A model generated the notes under the pieces. It was not told where the DNA came from. It saw only the letters and a program-made list of their open reading frames with translations, and ran no database searches. Below, one piece after another: positions 26,953 to 37,200 of a stretch of DNA of 51,025 nt (within the stretch, counting starts at the first letter, position 1; the number at the start of each line of letters is the position of its first letter). This DNA is from SMWC01 sp964466315. Lineage in GTDB: Bacteria; Pseudomonadota; Gammaproteobacteria; Steroidobacterales; Rariloculaceae. The stretch is taken from the NCBI GenBank assembly GCA_964466315.1, contig CAYXNS010000015.1, positions 1-51,025 on the forward strand, read 5' to 3'. The position numbers and the translations under genes are program-made.

Positions 26953-27423
26953 TTAAAGCTTGGTCGGATTCGGCGCGTCGCCGTAGACGGCGTCCGGATC
27001 GAAGACCTTCTCGCTCTCGGTAAATTCCAACGGTTGAGTCGCGCCGTCACGCTCGACGCTTACACGTCGATAGAAGCACGACCGGTACCCCACGTGGCAG
27101 CTGGCGCCGCCGGTTACGTCGACCTTAAGCCAGACACAATCCTGATCGTCGTCGATCAGCAATTCCTTGACCGTCTGAACGAGCCCGCTGGTGGTACCCT
27201 TATGCCAGAGCGCGCCTCGGCTCCTACTGTAGTAGTGCGCTTCGCCCGTCTCGATGGTTTTCGTCAGAGCCTCGGCATTCATATACGCGTGCATGAGTAA
27301 CTCGCCGGAGCGATAGTCCGTCGTCACGGCCGGGATCAGGCCGTCCGCGTCGAACCTCGGCGCGAGTTCCGTGCCTTCCTCGACCTGTTCCACGCTCGTC
27401 CTCGGTGCGAATTCTTGACTCAT
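26953..27423 (-). CDS. hisI: Phosphoribosyl-AMP cyclohydrolase
   Basis: 156 residues. It opens the adenine ring of PR-AMP, the third step of histidine synthesis. Family motifs are ELLMHAYMNAEAL, YYSRSRGALWHKG, the Asp cluster IDDDQDCVW and the zinc site GASCHVGYRSCFYR. It is a stand-alone HisI without the HisE part that follows it in enteric fusions. It is separated from other his genes and lies minus-strand between lptE and cysS. Confidence 0.95.
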   Translation of the reverse strand: MSQEFAPRTSVEQVEEGTELAPRFDADGLIPAVTTDYRSGELLMHAYMNAEALTKTIETGEAHYYSRSRGALWHKGTTSGLVQTVKELLIDDDQDCVWLKVDVTGGASCHVGYRSCFYRRVSVERDGATQPLEFTESEKVFDPDAVYGDAPNPTKL

Positions 27424-27548
27424 GGGTGTCTATCCGGTTTCGCGAGCAGCAGATTATATGCTACCGGAGAAGACAGCCCGCCCGCCCAACCTTGGTATCA
27501 TAGACCGATCCGTCAGTAGATTTTGATAGCGCGACAGCACAGCGTCGA

Positions 27549-28937
27549 ATGGACCTTTATCTCCACAATACCTTGACCCGCTCGAGGGAGCGCTTCGAAC
27601 CGGCCGATCCGGAGCGCGTCACGATGTACGTCTGCGGGCCGACAGTTTACAACTTCTCCCATATCGGAAATGCGCGACCCCCCGTCGTATTCGACGTCCT
27701 CGCGCGGGTTCTCCGCCGTTCCCACAGCCTCGTTTATGCGCGCAACGTCACGGATGTGGACGACCGGATCAACGCGGCGGCGAAGTCCGAGAACGTCGAG
27801 ATCGGTGTAATTACAGCGCGTTATCTGACTGCCTATCTCGAGGACATGAAGATGCTCGGTGTGCAGCCGCCTGACGTCGCGCCCCGTGTAACCGAGCATA
27901 TTCCGCAAATAATCGACCTCATCGGGCGCCTGGTGGAATCGGCTCATGCCTACGAGGCGGAGGGGCATGTGCTGTTCTCTGTCGAGAGCTTTCCCGAATA
28001 CGGTCATCTATCCGGAAGGGCGCTCGAGGACATGTTCGCCGGTGCGCGTGTCGATGTCGCGCCGTATAAGCGAGATCCTGGGGATTTCGTCCTGTGGAAG
28101 CCCTCGACCGAGGATATCGTCGGATGGGTGAGTCCGTGGGGACGTGGGCGACCAGGGTGGCACGTCGAGTGCTCGGCAATGGCAGAGGCGCATCTTGGTG
28201 AGACGATCGACATCCACGGCGGCGGTCAGGATCTCGTATTTCCACATCACGAGAACGAGGCCGCGCAGAGTACCTGCGCTCATGCGGGTCGCCTCTATTG
28301 CCGCTACTGGATTCACAATGGACTCATTCACGTCGAGAGCGAGAAGATGTCGAAATCCCTCGGCAACGTTTTACTGCTCCGGGATCTACTTAAAGAGGCG
28401 CGGCCGGAAGCCGTGCGGCTAGGTCTTTTGACGGCTCATTATCGGCAGCCCCTGGATTGGACCGCCGATGTTCTCGTCGACGCTGAGCAGAAGCTCGACA
28501 GGATGTACGGCGCGCTGCGGGCGGCCGGATTGAGTGGAGTGGCGGTGGACGACTCCGACGAGTCGGCGCCGACATCGGTCCTGGAGGCGCTGAGCGACGA
28601 TCTGAATACGCCCCGCGCTCTGGCCGCGTTGTTCGAACTCGCACGAGACGCCAACCGTGAGACGGATCGCGGCCGGCGCGCGGAGATAGCGAAGTCGTTG
28701 CGCGCGGGGGCAGCCCTTCTCGGCCTGCTACAAGCCGATCCCGAAGAGTGGTTTGTGGATTCCGAAGCGACGGGCGCGCTGGATGCCGCGGAAATCGATG
28801 CGCTGGTTAACCGTCGCGAGCAGCTGCGGGCCGAGCGAAACTTCCCGGAAGCAGACCAGATACGGGATCAGCTTGAGAAAGCCGGCATAGTGATAGAGGA
28901 TAGCTCGGAGGGTCCGCGCTGGCGGCGGGCACGATGA
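27549..28937 (+). CDS. cysS: Cysteinyl-tRNA synthetase
   Basis: 462 residues, near the E. coli 461. HIGN (38-41) in NFSHIGNARP and KMSKSLGN are the class I signatures. Cys29 in MYVCGPTVYN is one of the zinc ligands that select cysteine; the other zinc-site elements include WHVECSAMA and the FPHHENE region. It begins 125 bases upstream-divergent from hisI, starting a run of close-packed genes to rlmH. Confidence 0.98.
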   Translation: MDLYLHNTLTRSRERFEPADPERVTMYVCGPTVYNFSHIGNARPPVVFDVLARVLRRSHSLVYARNVTDVDDRINAAAKSENVEIGVITARYLTAYLEDMKMLGVQPPDVAPRVTEHIPQIIDLIGRLVESAHAYEAEGHVLFSVESFPEYGHLSGRALEDMFAGARVDVAPYKRDPGDFVLWKPSTEDIVGWVSPWGRGRPGWHVECSAMAEAHLGETIDIHGGGQDLVFPHHENEAAQSTCAHAGRLYCRYWIHNGLIHVESEKMSKSLGNVLLLRDLLKEARPEAVRLGLLTAHYRQPLDWTADVLVDAEQKLDRMYGALRAAGLSGVAVDDSDESAPTSVLEALSDDLNTPRALAALFELARDANRETDRGRRAEIAKSLRAGAALLGLLQADPEEWFVDSEATGALDAAEIDALVNRREQLRAERNFPEADQIRDQLEKAGIVIEDSSEGPRWRRAR

Positions 28938-28940
28938 GTC

Positions 28941-29210
28941 ATGAACAAGCAAGCAAACATCTGCTCGTGCGTGGTGGTCGGACTGATCCGAGCCTACCAA
29001 TATCTGCTTTCTCCGCGGTTAGGCCCACGCTGCAGGTACTCGCCGAGTTGTTCGCAGTATGCAGTCGAGGCGATCCGGCGGTACGGCTCGATCCGTGGCG
29101 GCTGGCTTGCGCTAAAACGGCTTGTGCGTTGCCATCCCTGGGCGACGCCTGGTCATGACCCCGTTCCGGGGGACGAATACGAGCATCCTGCGGAAGGTGT
29201 GACGGAGTAG
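28941..29210 (+). CDS. yidD: Membrane protein insertion efficiency factor YidD
   Basis: 89 residues, 3 bases after the cysS stop. The family block is intact: LIRAYQYLLSPRLGPRCRYS, PSCSQYAVEAIRRYG and RLVRCHPW, with an early amphipathic segment. YidD assists YidC-dependent membrane insertion at the inner membrane. It usually lies beside rnpA and yidC; here it is away from that cluster and instead follows cysS. Confidence 0.92.
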   Translation: MNKQANICSCVVVGLIRAYQYLLSPRLGPRCRYSPSCSQYAVEAIRRYGSIRGGWLALKRLVRCHPWATPGHDPVPGDEYEHPAEGVTE

Positions 29211-29219
29211 CGGCCGGAC

Positions 29220-29486
29220 GTGAGTGTCGATTCGAATCTCCTAGATATTATCTGCTGCCCGGTTACCCGTCAGCCGCTGGCCACCATGCCCAAAGCTACA
29301 TTGGCTGAACTCAATGGGCTCATCCAGGCTCAGAAGATCAAGGCTCGAGACGGTGCACTCGTAACCGATGAACTGGCCGAGGCATTGGTCACCGAAGACG
29401 GCAAACTCGCTTACCCTGTCGTCGACGACATTCCCGTATTGCTGGAGGAGCGGGGAATCTCTCTTTCTCTGCTCGAAGGTTCCTAA
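29220..29486 (+). CDS. Trm112-like protein (UPF0434, YcaR family)
   Basis: 88 residues from GTG 29220. It shows LLDIICCPVTRQPL near the start and LAYPVVDDIPVLLEERGISL at the end, as in YcaR. The usual family length is about 60, and the longer middle (AKATLAELNG through ALVTDELAEALV) resembles longer Trm112-like members. Zinc-ribbon cysteines are reduced. Related eukaryotic Trm112 activates methyltransferases; the bacterial role is unclear. It lies 9 bases before holA. Confidence 0.85.
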   Translation: MSVDSNLLDIICCPVTRQPLATMPKATLAELNGLIQAQKIKARDGALVTDELAEALVTEDGKLAYPVVDDIPVLLEERGISLSLLEGS

Positions 29487-29495
29487 GAAGCTTCG

Positions 29496-30527
29496 GTGAA
29501 ATTCGGCGCGCAAAAACTCGCAGCCCATCTGTCTCAAACTCTCGCATCTGTTTACCTCGTGGCTGGTGACGAACCGCTCGTAGTCGCGGAGGCTCTCGAG
29601 TCGATTCGAGCGCGCGCGGTACGAGATGGTTTCGAACAAAGAAATCTCGTCGTCGTCGACCGCGGTTTCAGGTGGGCTGAGCTCGAAGGCGATGCGGATA
29701 CCCTTTCCCTGTTCGCGACGCGGCGTATCTTGGAACTGCGCCTCGAAAGTCTTCGCCCGGGAGACGAAGGAAGAAAAACGATTCAAGCTCTGGTCGAACG
29801 ACCGAATCCCGATCGGTTGTTTCTGATCGCTACACCGAAGCTCGACTCGGCGGCTTCGAGGACCGCCTGGGTGAAATCGATCGACACGCACGGTGTTATC
29901 GTCCAGGCGTGGCCCGTCGAACGACCCAACCTGCCGAGATGGATTCAGGAGCGAGCCGGGCGCACCGGTTTGAGGTTTTCGGCTACCGCCGCGGAGTTTC
30001 TCGCAGATCGCGTCGAGGGCAATCTGTTGGCCGCGGACCAGGAGATTCAGAAACTGGGCCTTTTGGTCGGCGAGGGAAGCATCGATGAGCAAACGGTTCT
30101 CAATGCCGTCGCCAGCAATACTCGTTTCGATATTTTCAGGCTGATCGATGCAATATTGGCTCGCAACGCTCGTCGTTCTCTTGCGGTATTAACAGGTCTG
30201 CGCGCCGAGGGCATAGCTCCCGCTCTGGTACTATGGGCCTTGAGCCGGGAACTCGGTCTGTTGCTTCGTTTGAAAACGGCGGCCGGGCAGGGCGTGAGTG
30301 AGGCGCAGGTGTTCTCGAGACATCGCGTCTGGCCAAAGCGACAGTCGATCCTGAGCACCGCGTTGCGACGTTATCAATTGGGTCAGCTCATAACCCTTCT
30401 TGGTCGAGCAGAGGAGGTCGATCGTGTCATTAAAGGCGTCAGCACGGGGCGTCCCTGGGACGGGCTGACGCAACTCGTCATCGCGATGCTGGGTTCAGAT
30501 CCGCTGAACTTCGGTCGCGCGGCTTGA
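29496..30527 (+). CDS. holA: DNA polymerase III subunit delta
   Basis: 343 residues from GTG 29496. Delta opens the sliding clamp within the clamp-loader. Recognisable segments are VYLVAGDEPLVVAEALESIR, LFATRRILELRLES, NLLAADQEIQKLGLLVGEG and the C-terminal LIDAILARNARRSLAVLTGL block. It has no P-loop, as expected for delta. It is followed at 22 bases by nadD, the E. coli order. Confidence 0.95.
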   Translation: MKFGAQKLAAHLSQTLASVYLVAGDEPLVVAEALESIRARAVRDGFEQRNLVVVDRGFRWAELEGDADTLSLFATRRILELRLESLRPGDEGRKTIQALVERPNPDRLFLIATPKLDSAASRTAWVKSIDTHGVIVQAWPVERPNLPRWIQERAGRTGLRFSATAAEFLADRVEGNLLAADQEIQKLGLLVGEGSIDEQTVLNAVASNTRFDIFRLIDAILARNARRSLAVLTGLRAEGIAPALVLWALSRELGLLLRLKTAAGQGVSEAQVFSRHRVWPKRQSILSTALRRYQLGQLITLLGRAEEVDRVIKGVSTGRPWDGLTQLVIAMLGSDPLNFGRAA

Positions 30528-30549
30528 TGAGGAGCGACTGACACAGCGT

Positions 30550-31191
30550 ATGGGTCCAATCGGCATTTTCGGCGGTACATTCGACCCGATCCACTATGGT
30601 CATTTGCGCACGGCGCTCGAGTTGCAGCGACGAATATCCCTGGCGGAAGTCCGTTTTATTCCATGCGCAGAACCACCACATCGCGATGCCGAGCCGGTTG
30701 CGGGCGCATCTCGGCTCGACATGATAAGGGCAGCTATCGCGGATGAGCCATCCTTCGTGGTTGATGACCGGGAGTTCGAACGCGAAGGCCCTTCTTACAC
30801 TGTCGAGACGCTCGGTAGCCTGAGAAGCGAGAATCCCGAGACGCCTTTGTGCTTATTGATGGGTATGGATTCCTTCCTCGGTCTTCCTGACTGGTATCGC
30901 TGGGAGGAACTCGTGAAGTTGTCTCATATCGTCGTGGCACAAAGGCCAGGATGGCGGGCGCCGGGCGATGGGCCGCTGGGAGACTTGTTGCAAACCTGCG
31001 GTACGGAAGATGTTATGAGTCTGCATGGCTCGCTATCCGGCGCCGTATTCGTGACGGCCGTGACGCAACTCGAGATCTCGGCGACCGGGCTGCGGGACGC
31101 GCTGAATGCGGGACTGGATCCTCGATTCCTGCTGCCGGATAGCGTACGAAAAATCATTGTCGAATCGGGGTGCTATGTCCAAAACGACTAA
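30550..31191 (+). CDS. nadD: Nicotinate-nucleotide adenylyltransferase
   Basis: 213 residues. GIFGGTFDPIHYGHLRTALEL is the nucleotidyltransferase start; ISATGLRDAL near the C-terminus is the ISxTxxR motif that holds ATP. It makes deamido-NAD from nicotinate mononucleotide. A GAGGAG sequence lies some 15 bases upstream of ATG 30550. It overlaps rsfS by 17 bases. Confidence 0.97.
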   Translation: MGPIGIFGGTFDPIHYGHLRTALELQRRISLAEVRFIPCAEPPHRDAEPVAGASRLDMIRAAIADEPSFVVDDREFEREGPSYTVETLGSLRSENPETPLCLLMGMDSFLGLPDWYRWEELVKLSHIVVAQRPGWRAPGDGPLGDLLQTCGTEDVMSLHGSLSGAVFVTAVTQLEISATGLRDALNAGLDPRFLLPDSVRKIIVESGCYVQND

Positions 31192-31552
31192 CCAGAAGCA
31201 ACCGCCCACGAAACAGCTCGTTACTATCGTCGACGGAGTTCTCGAAGATCTCAAAGCGGAGGCCGTCGTCTCTCTCGACGTCAAGCATCTGACATCCGTT
31301 ACCGATGTCATGGTGATCGCAACCGGCCGCTCCTCCCGGCATGTTCGCGCCGTGGCAGATGCGCTCGTCGAGCGTTGCAAAGAGAACCACCATCGTCCGC
31401 TGGGAATCGAAGGGGAGGAGAGTGGTGAGTGGATACTCGTCGATCTTGCGGATGTCATCGTGCACGTGATGCTGCCGAAGGTCCGTGATTTCTATGAACT
31501 CGAGAAGCTCTGGGATCTAGAGAGCGTGGAAGACGCGGAGCGGTCATCCTGA
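31175..31552 (+). CDS. rsfS: Ribosome silencing factor RsfS
   Basis: 125 residues from ATG 31175, chosen over an upstream in-frame start at 31106 inside nadD because MSKTTNQKQPPTKQL gives the normal length and N-terminus. Family segments are VDGVLEDLKAEAVVSLDVKHL, DVMVIATGRSSRHVRAVADAL, GIEGEESGEWILVDLADVIVHVM and FYELEKLW. RsfS binds L14 and blocks subunit joining under starvation. It is usually placed between nadD and rlmH, as here. Confidence 0.95.
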   Translation: MSKTTNQKQPPTKQLVTIVDGVLEDLKAEAVVSLDVKHLTSVTDVMVIATGRSSRHVRAVADALVERCKENHHRPLGIEGEESGEWILVDLADVIVHVMLPKVRDFYELEKLWDLESVEDAERSS

Positions 31553-31600
31553 GTCGGCGCATTCCGCCGCTCTTTCCGCCGAGACCGTCGTTCATAGACT

Positions 31601-32071
31601 ATGCGCATCGTCGTGGTAGCCGTCGGCAAGCGACAACCCGAATGGGTCAACGAGGGCTTTGCAGACTATGCTCGCCGCGTACGTGGTAGCTGCACTCTGG
31701 AATTGATCGAGATTCCGCTCGGGCGTCGATCGAAATCCTCCTCGAATGACAAAGCGCGGACAGAGGAGGCCCGTCGCATGCTGCGGTCTCTCCCGCCCGT
31801 GGCGCACGTGGTTACGTTGAGTGAAGCTGGCCGAACCTGGTCCACGCATCAACTGGCCGAGAGATTGCGGCACTGGGCGACCCTGGGCGCTCCCGTCGGT
31901 CTGCTCATCGGCGGGCCCGACGGTCTCGCGGAGGAATGTGAGGCGCGGGCCGATGAGAGCTGGTCGCTGTCACCGCTGACGTTCCCGCATGGCCTCGTGC
32001 GTGTGATTCTCGCCGAGGCGCTCTACCGGGCCTGGAGTGCCACCGAGGGGCACCCCTATCATCGCCCCTGA
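31601..32071 (+). CDS. rlmH: 23S rRNA (pseudouridine1915-N3)-methyltransferase
   Basis: 156 residues, E. coli 155. MRIVVVAVGKRQPEWV opens the SPOUT fold; LIGGPDGL and LSPLTFPHGLVRVILAEALYRAW are the SAM-binding knot; the protein ends ATEGHPYHRP, the conserved tail needed for catalysis. It modifies Psi1915 in helix 69. Its TGA stop overlaps the first bases of a dispersed A-rich repeat remnant. In many relatives mrdA follows; here maf follows instead. Confidence 0.97.
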   Translation: MRIVVVAVGKRQPEWVNEGFADYARRVRGSCTLELIEIPLGRRSKSSSNDKARTEEARRMLRSLPPVAHVVTLSEAGRTWSTHQLAERLRHWATLGAPVGLLIGGPDGLAEECEARADESWSLSPLTFPHGLVRVILAEALYRAWSATEGHPYHRP

Positions 32072-32141
32072 GAAAAAAAGGGCCGTAATCGATGGTCCGG
32101 AAAACTTCGGTTCGACCCCGTTTCCCCGTATATTTCATTGA
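32071..32141. repeat. Degenerate dispersed element (R5)
   Basis: The 15 bases AGAAAAAAAGGGCCG at 32071-32085 are identical to 46892-46906 at the start of element R6. Both begin inside a stop codon (TGA of rlmH, TAG of djlA). The rest of R5 lacks the 13-base core and does not form the long hairpin, so it looks like a decayed copy. Confidence 0.5.
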
Positions 32142-32156
32142 ATGAGAAAGGATTTC

Positions 32157-32750
32157 ATGTATTTAGCCTCGGCGTCTCCACGCCGCGGCGCCCTGCTCGA
32201 GCAGATTGGCGTGCCATTCGAGGTGTGGCCGGCGGAGGTCTCGGAGTCGCGGCGGTCCTGCGAGCTTCCTAGCGCCTACGTCGATCGCGTCGCGCGTGCG
32301 AAGGCCTCGAAGATCTGGAACGAGTTCGCGGCCGGACAGGACCGGCCGGTACTTGCTGCGGACACGGCTGTCGTCGTCGACGGCCAGGTTCTTGGTAAAC
32401 CGCGAGATGCGGAGGATGCCCTGCATATGCTGGCCCGGCTTTCGGGCAGAAGTCACCACGTTCTGACAGCGGTCGTCGTTCATCACGGGGAACGGGTATT
32501 GAGCGAGATCTCAACCAGCGAAGTGAGATTCAGGGCGACGACAGAGCGTGAGCGAGTGGCGTACGTTGCGACGGGGGAGCCGTTGGATAAGGCTGGCAGC
32601 TACGCCATACAGGGAATGGGCGCCGTCTTCATAGAACACATCAGTGGCAGCTATTCAGCCGTAATGGGGTTACCCGTCGCCCTTACGGCGATGCTCCTCG
32701 CGGAGTTCGGTCTGCCTGCCTGGTTGCATGCGTCCGGGGACACTGCATGA
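32157..32750 (+). CDS. Maf-type nucleotide pyrophosphatase
   Basis: 197 residues from ATG 32157, which has AAAGGA four bases upstream; an alternative in-frame ATG at 32142 lacks a ribosome-binding site and would add five residues. The early SASPRR motif and later AADTAVVVDGQVLGKPRDAEDA and YAIQGMGAVFIEHISGSYSAVMGLPV blocks mark the YhdE branch (dTTP/UTP pyrophosphatase). It removes non-canonical nucleotides and may affect division. It overlaps rng by 4 bases (ATGA), as in E. coli yhdE-rng. Confidence 0.92.
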   Translation: MYLASASPRRGALLEQIGVPFEVWPAEVSESRRSCELPSAYVDRVARAKASKIWNEFAAGQDRPVLAADTAVVVDGQVLGKPRDAEDALHMLARLSGRSHHVLTAVVVHHGERVLSEISTSEVRFRATTERERVAYVATGEPLDKAGSYAIQGMGAVFIEHISGSYSAVMGLPVALTAMLLAEFGLPAWLHASGDTA

Positions 32751-34213
32751 GAGAGGAGATACTCGTCAATGTCACGCCGCGGGAGGTGCGCGCAGCCTTA
32801 CTCGAAAACGGCGTGGTTCAGGAGGTGCAGATCGAGCGTGCGAGTCGTCGGGGGCTCATCAGTAACATCTATAAGGGCCGCGTATCGAGAGTCCTGCCCG
32901 GTATGCAGGCCGCGTTCATCGACATCGGGATCGAGCGTACGGCATTTCTGCACACCTCGGATATCGCTCGCAATCCGCACGAGGACGTCGGCAACGGTAA
33001 TGTCGAGACGAACATCCGCGACCTCGTCGATGAGGGCGCCGATCTGCTCGTGCAGGTGCTCAAGGATCCGCTCGGGACGAAAGGTGCTCGGCTCACGACG
33101 CATATCACGATCCCGTCCCGCTACATTGTCATGATGCCTCAGAGCGAAGGTGTCGGTGTCTCAGCCCGGATCGAGGACGATGCGGAGAGGGAGCGCCTGC
33201 GGCAGTGCATGGAGAGCATTTCGGACCCCGACTCACCGCCCGGCTATATCGTGAGAACTGCTGCGGAGAGTGCGACGATCGAGGCGCTTAGGGCCGATAT
33301 GCTCTTTTTGGAGAAGCTCTGGACGGCCGTCGAGGAATCGGCGGCCAAGGCCGGCCCTGCCGAACTCGTCTACGAGGACCTGCCTTTGGCGATCCGGGTA
33401 CTCCGGGATTTCCTGGGTGCGGAAACCGAGAAGGTCCGCATCGATTCCAATTCCGTGTTCCAGCGAATGAAGGGCTTCGCCGATAGATTCATGCCGGACA
33501 TGTCGCCGATCATCGAGCGCTATACCGGCGAGCGCCCGATCTTCGATCTCTATGGAATCGAGGATGATATCCAGCGAGCGTTGGAGAGAAAGGTGCCGCT
33601 GAAATCGGGCGGCTATCTGATCTTCGATCAGACCGAGGCGATGACCACGATCGACGTCAACACAGGGGCCTATGTCGGGCACCGTAACCTCGAAGAAACG
33701 ATATTTCGCACGAATCTCGAGGCTGCCGTTACGATCGCAAGGCAGCTACGGCTTCGCAATCTCGGCGGGATCGTCATCATCGATTTCATCGACATGACCG
33801 AAGAGGAACACCGCCGGCAGGTCTCTCAGGCGCTCTCAGGCCGTCTGGCCGGCGATCATGCAAAGACCCAGATAATGGCCGTATCGCCTCTGGGGCTCAT
33901 CGAGATGACGCGCAAGCGGACTCGCGAGAGCCTGGAACACGTGCTGTGTCAGGCTTGTCCAAGTTGTGAAGGCCGGGGCTTCGTCAAGACGCCGGAGACC
34001 GTATGCTATGAAATCTTTCGGGAGATACTGCGTCAACATGGCCAGTTCGAGTTCCAGGAGCTTCTGGTGTTGGCCAGACCGGACGTCATCGAGCGGCTGC
34101 TGGACGAAGAATCGGCAAGTGTGGCGGAACTTGAGGAGTTGACCGGATCGCCGATTCAACTCCAGAGTGAAGGCCTCTATGCGCCGGATCAGTTCGACGT
34201 TGTGCTCATGTGA
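32747..34213 (+). CDS. rng: Ribonuclease G
   Basis: 488 residues, matching E. coli RNase G (489). The S1 RNA-binding domain lies at about 38-125 (GLISNIYKGRVSRVLPGMQA). The DNase-I-like catalytic region has TIDVNTGAYVG and IIDFIDM, which supply the magnesium aspartates. The zinc link CPSCEGRG follows. It matures 16S rRNA 5' ends and degrades mRNAs. It has no RNase E-type C-terminal scaffold. Translationally coupled to maf. Confidence 0.96.
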   Translation: MREEILVNVTPREVRAALLENGVVQEVQIERASRRGLISNIYKGRVSRVLPGMQAAFIDIGIERTAFLHTSDIARNPHEDVGNGNVETNIRDLVDEGADLLVQVLKDPLGTKGARLTTHITIPSRYIVMMPQSEGVGVSARIEDDAERERLRQCMESISDPDSPPGYIVRTAAESATIEALRADMLFLEKLWTAVEESAAKAGPAELVYEDLPLAIRVLRDFLGAETEKVRIDSNSVFQRMKGFADRFMPDMSPIIERYTGERPIFDLYGIEDDIQRALERKVPLKSGGYLIFDQTEAMTTIDVNTGAYVGHRNLEETIFRTNLEAAVTIARQLRLRNLGGIVIIDFIDMTEEEHRRQVSQALSGRLAGDHAKTQIMAVSPLGLIEMTRKRTRESLEHVLCQACPSCEGRGFVKTPETVCYEIFREILRQHGQFEFQELLVLARPDVIERLLDEESASVAELEELTGSPIQLQSEGLYAPDQFDVVLM

Positions 34214-34228
34214 ACTAGTGGCAAGCGT

Positions 34229-37200
34229 ATGTGGAAGCTTTTTCGCAAAGTAGCTAAGCACTTCTATATCGGGGGCGCGTTGCTCGTGATCGTGCTCGCG
34301 ATCGGTGTCGGTGCATTTCGCCTGGTCGTAACCCAGCTGCCGAGTTATCGCGGGGAGATTCAGGCGTGGGCGCGGGACGCGCTCGGACTGACGATGGACT
34401 TCAGCCGCGTGGACGCTCGCTGGGCACTGCTCGGCCCGGAGCTGACTTTTTACGATGCCAGTGTGAGCAATCCGGGTGAAGAAGACGAACCCATGTTCAC
34501 AGCCCGCGAAGCGAATATTGGAATCAGTGCTCTCGCGTTACTGACTGAGCGCCGGTTGGCCGTGAGCCGGCTCACGGTCGTCGATACCCGCCTCACGCTC
34601 GAACGGGCGCTCGACGGAAGTCTGCGGCTGCAGGGCGCACCGTCACAGGAGGCGGCCTCGACGGAATTCGATATCGAAAACTTGCCGCCGGTCGAGGTCA
34701 TCGTCCGCGACAGCACTGTGGTCTATGAGGACAAAGTGCAGGACGTCTCATGGGAGTTCCTCGACGTCAGTTTGAGGTTGGCGCGTGAAGCGGAGCGGCT
34801 GTTACTCGAGGCTCGCGCCGATACTCCCGCGGAACTCGGCAGTCGCATCGATATATCGGTGGACAGCAGCCTGATCGAGCCCGACGACGGCAGCGGGCGC
34901 GATTGGCGTATCGTTGCCGAGTTGCGGGACCTGGATCTGAGTGCGCTGACAGCGGTGTTTCCGAGCGGCAGCGGGATGCCGCGTTCGGGGGTCGGCGATA
35001 TCTCGGTCTGGCTCGATTTCCTTGGCGGAAGAGTGCAACGTGCGACGACCGAATTGGAGCTCGAGGATCTGCTGATCACCGCGCATCCCGATTTCACCGA
35101 TCAGGAATCTCTTTACGAGAATCTGGCGTTGACAACGGAATGGAATCGCGAAGAGGATGGTTGGAAACTCGCGTTGAGCAATATGACGCTACGGCGGCAA
35201 AACCGCTCCTGGCCCGGCGACGTGAACGTGACTCTCGGTATAACGGAAGACCCGGATGGATCGGACGATGTCGTCCTGAGCAGCAACTTCCTGCGGCTCG
35301 AGGACTTGTCGCCCTTGATCGCTTCCTTTCCGGGGCATCCTGCGACCGATATCTGGCTCGAACTTGCGCCCGTCGGCGATCTTCTGAGCTTGGAACTGGA
35401 TTGGGATGATGCGCCGAATGCATTGCTGTACTCGGCATCGGCCGACTTTCGAGATATCGGATTCAATGCGACCGAAATCTCCCCTGGGGTGACGGGTCTG
35501 TCGGGTGAACTGCGGGCCGACTCTCGCAGCGGGCGCGTGGCGCTACTGACGCGTGACGCTCGTTTCGATTGGCCCAGAATCTTCCGCCAGGAGCTGAGTA
35601 TCGAAGAGCTGACTGGAATTCTAGTCTGGCGGCAGGGTCAGGACGGAATTCGTCTCGTCAGCGACGACCTGACGATGAACAACCAAGACATGACGACCCG
35701 TTCGAATTTCGAACTCACTATTCCTCTCGACGGAAGCTCACCGCGGTTGGAAATCGAGAGTAATTTTTTCGGGTTCGATACCACCCGAACGAGTCACTAT
35801 CTGCCGGTCGGCGTATTACCGCCCCCGGTCGTGGCCTGGATGGACCGGTCAATCGTCGCCGGTTACGTTCCGAGAGCCGAGGCTTCGTTCGTCGGACCGG
35901 TGACCGCTTTTCCGTTCTACGAGGACGAGGGGAGATTCGAAGCTTCCTTCGATGTCGAGAACGGTGTACTGGCATTCATGGAAGATTGGCCGGCGGCACG
36001 AGACGTTCGCGGCACCGTCGATTTCTTGAATGAGGGCTTCACGGCTCACGGCACGAGCAGCATCCTCGGCCGAAACAGCGCTGTCATCAGCGGTGGCATC
36101 GCGGATATGAGTAACGCCGTGGTGGAGGTCGAAGGCGTTACGGATGCACCCTTAACGGACGTTCTCGGATATCTCAAAGCTGTGCCGTTGTTCGCACGGC
36201 GGCTCGGCCCGGACCTGTCGCGGGTCGAGGCAAACGGCGGTTTCGCCGAGGTGAATCTGGCGCTCAATCTCCCGCTAGCCGATGTCGCCGCTTACGACTT
36301 GGATGCTGAGATTCGGATGTGGGACGGTGAGTTGACCGTCAGCGGATTCGGGCTCGCAGCGACCGAGATAGAGGGCGTCGTTAACCTCGAGAATCTCAGC
36401 GTAACGGCCACCGGCATCGAAGCGACGCTGCTCGACGGGCCGGTGGTCGCAAATGTTTCTCCACCTGACGAGCCCGGTTACCGGTCGCGTCTGGACTTCG
36501 AGGGAGAGGTTGCAGCCGAGTCTGTCAGTGAGGCGTTCGAGCTGGCATTGAATTCCTATCTTGCCGGGCAGACACGCTGGCAAGGAAGTCTGCTGCTTCC
36601 TTCGAATCCGGAGCCTGGCGCACCAGGATCGAGAGAGCCACTCAGAGTCAGCGTGGGATCGAACCTGTCGGGCGTCGCGCTCAAGTTTCCCGAGCCGCTG
36701 GCGAAGCCTCCATCCGAGGCAACGAGCTTTCAGGTCGATTTCATCTTCTCTCAGCCCGAACGACTCGACATCGAGGGTAATCTCGGAGCCGCGAATCGTT
36801 TTGCCCTGAGCTTGTGGAATCGAGATGATGGGTTGTCGTTGCGTAGAGGAAGCGTCCGCTTCGGCGGCTCCTATCCGCTGTTACCGCCTCAGGATGGTCT
36901 GGACATACGCGGTTCACTCGGTCAGGTGCGACTGGATGACTGGCTGAATCTATTCGAGGAAGTCGCGACCAAGACAGTCGTGGACGCGCTGCTGTCGAAC
37001 GCGGACCTGGAGCTCGCCGACTTCTCCGCGTTCGGGCAGCATCTCGGTCCGGCGAAACTCGTAGTCGAGCGGCAGCCGTCCGAGTGGCTTGTAGACATCG
37101 ACAGCGAGCCGGTCGCTGGACAGCTGATCATGCCACTGGATCTCGGGAGTCGCTCCCAGATCCTGGCAACGATGGAACGACTGCATCTTTCGGCGGGCGA

